This document shows positions 12,863-14,677 of a stretch of 14,677 nt of DNA, in pieces (position 1 is the stretch's first letter; each line of letters starts with the position of its first letter). Origin of the DNA: Fidelibacterota bacterium. GTDB taxonomy: Bacteria > Fidelibacterota > JAANXI01. The notes under the pieces were generated by a model, which saw only the letters and a program-made list of their open reading frames with translations, was not told where the DNA came from and did no database searches. The stretch covers positions 5,749 through 20,425 of the forward strand of contig JAANXI010000001.1 of NCBI GenBank assembly GCA_018263365.1, written 5' to 3'. The translations under genes were made by a program, and so were the position numbers.

Positions 12863-14677
12863 ATGAAATTATACCTGCGTATTCTCTCGTTCGTTCGACC
12901 GTACATCGCGGTCATTCTGCTTGCGACCTTTGCCTCATTGTTTTACGTCACCTTCAACTCGGCGTCTGTCTGGCTGACGGCATCTCTGGTTAATACTATT
13001 TTCAAGGAACAGCCGGTCGCGGAAGAGGTGCAGGAGCCGGAGCCGACAGAAAGTCTGAACCTCAACCAACAGTTAAAACGGTACACCAAAAAGTTGATTT
13101 ACCGTGATACGCCGGTGGAAACGCTCAAGGTATTGTGTTTTATTATACTCATCACATTTGTCATGAAAAACGTTTTTTATTACCTACAGGGATTGGGGAT
13201 CGGCTATGTGAATAACCGGATCATCAAAGATGTCCGGGACCAGTTGTATTCCGGATTACACAACCTGTCGATGAGTTTTTTCGATAAGCACAAGGCTGGC
13301 AATATATCCTCCATTCTCATCAATGATGTGAACGAGATGAAGAGTTCCATCAGCAAGAGTTTCAGCAAATTGCTGGTGGAGCCGATCAATATTCTGGTGA
13401 TGGTCGGGCTCTTGTTTATCATCAGTTGGAAGCTCACGTTAATGGCGATCGTTATCTTGCCAATTAGTGCGTTTCTGATTACCAAAATCGGCCAGTCCTT
13501 GCGTCGCAAAAGCCGGCGGACCTACAAGCAGATCGCCGAAGTCATGGGCATCCTCCATGAGATGCTAAATAATATCCGGATCGTCAAGGCCTTCGCCACG
13601 GAAGATTATGAGAACAAGCGATTTAAGGAGGCCACGCAGCACCACTTTTTTCTTTCCTTCCGGAAAAAAAAGCTGTCGGTGCTCAGTTCCCCATTGAACG
13701 AAATCCTGGGCGTTTCCATCGGAGTGGTTCTGCTTTGGTACGGCGGTTTACAGGTATTACAGGCGCAAACCCTCACTTCCGAGGATTTCATCCGGTTTAT
13801 CATTCTGCTCTTCGCCCTGCTCCAGCCTTTGAAGGCCATGAGCGGCGTGAATAACACTATCCAGTCCGGCCTGGCGGCGGCGGAACGCATCTTTGGTATT
13901 CTGGATCGCGAGCCGGATATCCAGCAACCGGAGAAGCCGGTGCGGTTTACCGAGTTCAATCAGAACATCCGGTACGAGGATGTGTCGTTTCGCTACGACG
14001 ACGAATGGGTGCTGCAGGATATCGATCTGGAGATCAATAAGGGCGAGATCGTAGCGTTTGTCGGGCCGTCCGGCGCAGGGAAGTCGACCATGGTGGATCT
14101 GGTGCCACGCTTCTACGATGTGGGCAAGGGCCGGGTCACCGTCGATGGTGTGGATGTCTGCGAGTATGACCTGAAATCCCTGCGACAGTCGCTGGGCATT
14201 GTCACGCAGGAGACGATTCTATTCAACGATTCCATCGCGTATAATATCGGTTACGGCCTGGAAGATGTCTCGCTGGAGGAAATCAAGGAGGCGGCGAAGG
14301 CGGCTAACGCCCACGGATTTATCAAGCAGCTGCCGGCTGGCTATGAGACCAACATCGGCGACCGCGGCATCAAACTCTCCGGCGGACAGCGTCAGCGGCT
14401 CTCCATCGCACGTGCCTTATTGAAAAACCCGCCGATTTTGATATTGGACGAAGCGACGTCATCTCTGGATACCGAATCAGAGCAACTGGTACAGAATGCC
14501 ATCGATCAGCTGATGAAGAAGCGGACTACGCTCGTCATCGCGCATCGGCTTTCTACTATCACTCATGCCAACAAGATTGTGGTAATGGAGGCCGGGCGTA
14601 TCGTGGAAACCGGCGACCACAAGACCTTGCTGGAGAAGGGGGGCGACTACCGCCGGCTCTACGATATGCAATTTTCA
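12863..14677 (+). CDS. MsbA-like ABC exporter (fused TMD-NBD), 3'-truncated by window edge
   Basis: A half-size ABC exporter acting as a homodimer in the inner membrane, probably flipping lipid A/LPS core or another lipid. The frame runs 605 codons from the ATG at 12863 to the window end without a stop; the last residues (RRLYDMQF) are where such proteins nearly finish. About six membrane helices lie in residues 12-340. The nucleotide-binding domain has Walker A GPSGAGKST (401-409), Q-loop Gln449, LSGGQ (505-509), Walker B ILILDE (Asp529, Glu530) and switch His561. An acidic-then-basic insertion between helices 1 and 2 (about 48-84) is longer than in E. coli MsbA and should face the periplasm. 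No ribosome site is seen in the 6-bp gap after tsaC, so coupled translation is likely. A lipid role is inferred from the acyltransferase two genes upstream; drug export cannot be excluded. Confidence 0.92.
   Translation, partial: MKLYLRILSFVRPYIAVILLATFASLFYVTFNSASVWLTASLVNTIFKEQPVAEEVQEPEPTESLNLNQQLKRYTKKLIYRDTPVETLKVLCFIILITFVMKNVFYYLQGLGIGYVNNRIIKDVRDQLYSGLHNLSMSFFDKHKAGNISSILINDVNEMKSSISKSFSKLLVEPINILVMVGLLFIISWKLTLMAIVILPISAFLITKIGQSLRRKSRRTYKQIAEVMGILHEMLNNIRIVKAFATEDYENKRFKEATQHHFFLSFRKKKLSVLSSPLNEILGVSIGVVLLWYGGLQVLQAQTLTSEDFIRFIILLFALLQPLKAMSGVNNTIQSGLAAAERIFGILDREPDIQQPEKPVRFTEFNQNIRYEDVSFRYDDEWVLQDIDLEINKGEIVAFVGPSGAGKSTMVDLVPRFYDVGKGRVTVDGVDVCEYDLKSLRQSLGIVTQETILFNDSIAYNIGYGLEDVSLEEIKEAAKAANAHGFIKQLPAGYETNIGDRGIKLSGGQRQRLSIARALLKNPPILILDEATSSLDTESEQLVQNAIDQLMKKRTTLVIAHRLSTITHANKIVVMEAGRIVETGDHKTLLEKGGDYRRLYDMQFS

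Noticed and set aside
1..14677. CRISPR arrays, tRNA or rRNA genes, phage or defence systems
   Set aside because: No regularly spaced repeats, cloverleaf-like sequence, rRNA motifs, integrase, nuclease or Cas-like protein could be found by reading both strands.

Overview
This window looks like a chromosomal segment of a Gram-negative, largely anaerobic or fermentative bacterium of the FCB superphylum (Calditrichota, Neomarinimicrobiota, KSB1 or a relative). This is inferred from four things: a secreted protein ending in a type IX secretion (Por) sorting domain with the YPNPFN motif, a single-chain pyruvate:ferredoxin oxidoreductase followed by a dihydroorotate-dehydrogenase-like protein, a lipid A-type acyltransferase, and an MsbA-type exporter. 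No rRNA or tRNA is present to fix the lineage. Most of the window is ordinary metabolic core; the unusual DNA is between genes.

Layout. (1) 1-2443, plus strand: the 3' part of a concentrative nucleoside transporter, then adenylate kinase (adk) and dephospho-CoA kinase (coaE), closely spaced and probably one transcript for nucleoside uptake, nucleotide balance and CoA synthesis. (2) 2444-3494: about 1 kb without a credible gene. It holds a ~345-bp element with imperfect terminal inverted repeats, packed with short hairpins several of which have GNRA-type tetraloops, then an IS-end-like 16-mer and a perfect 30-bp palindrome. (3) 3495-4781: an exported Asp-box (YCF48/BNR-like) beta-propeller with a T9SS tail, followed by a strong GC-rich hairpin. 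(4) 5123-9803: nifJ, a wobble-paired intercistronic hairpin, and the DHOD-like flavoprotein, closed by a clear intrinsic terminator. (5) 10007-11073, minus strand: a sulfotransferase and a dodecin, separated by an intrinsic terminator. (6) 11322-14677, plus strand: a lipid A-type acyltransferase, tsaC (overlapping it by 4 bp) and an MsbA-like ABC exporter that runs off the end. The divergent promoters of blocks 5 and 6 lie in 11074-11321.

How it fits together: nifJ makes acetyl-CoA and reduced ferredoxin from pyruvate, and coaE supplies CoA. The DHOD-like protein beside nifJ lacks the usual DHOD catalytic cysteine motif, so it is more likely an FMN redox partner of unknown substrate than a pyrimidine enzyme. 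The acyltransferase and the exporter suit lipid A/LPS maturation and flipping. The most interesting items are the TIR-bounded hairpin-rich element at 2524-2868, the nifJ/DHOD-like pair with its intercistronic hairpin, and the palindromes at 3032 and 4788.
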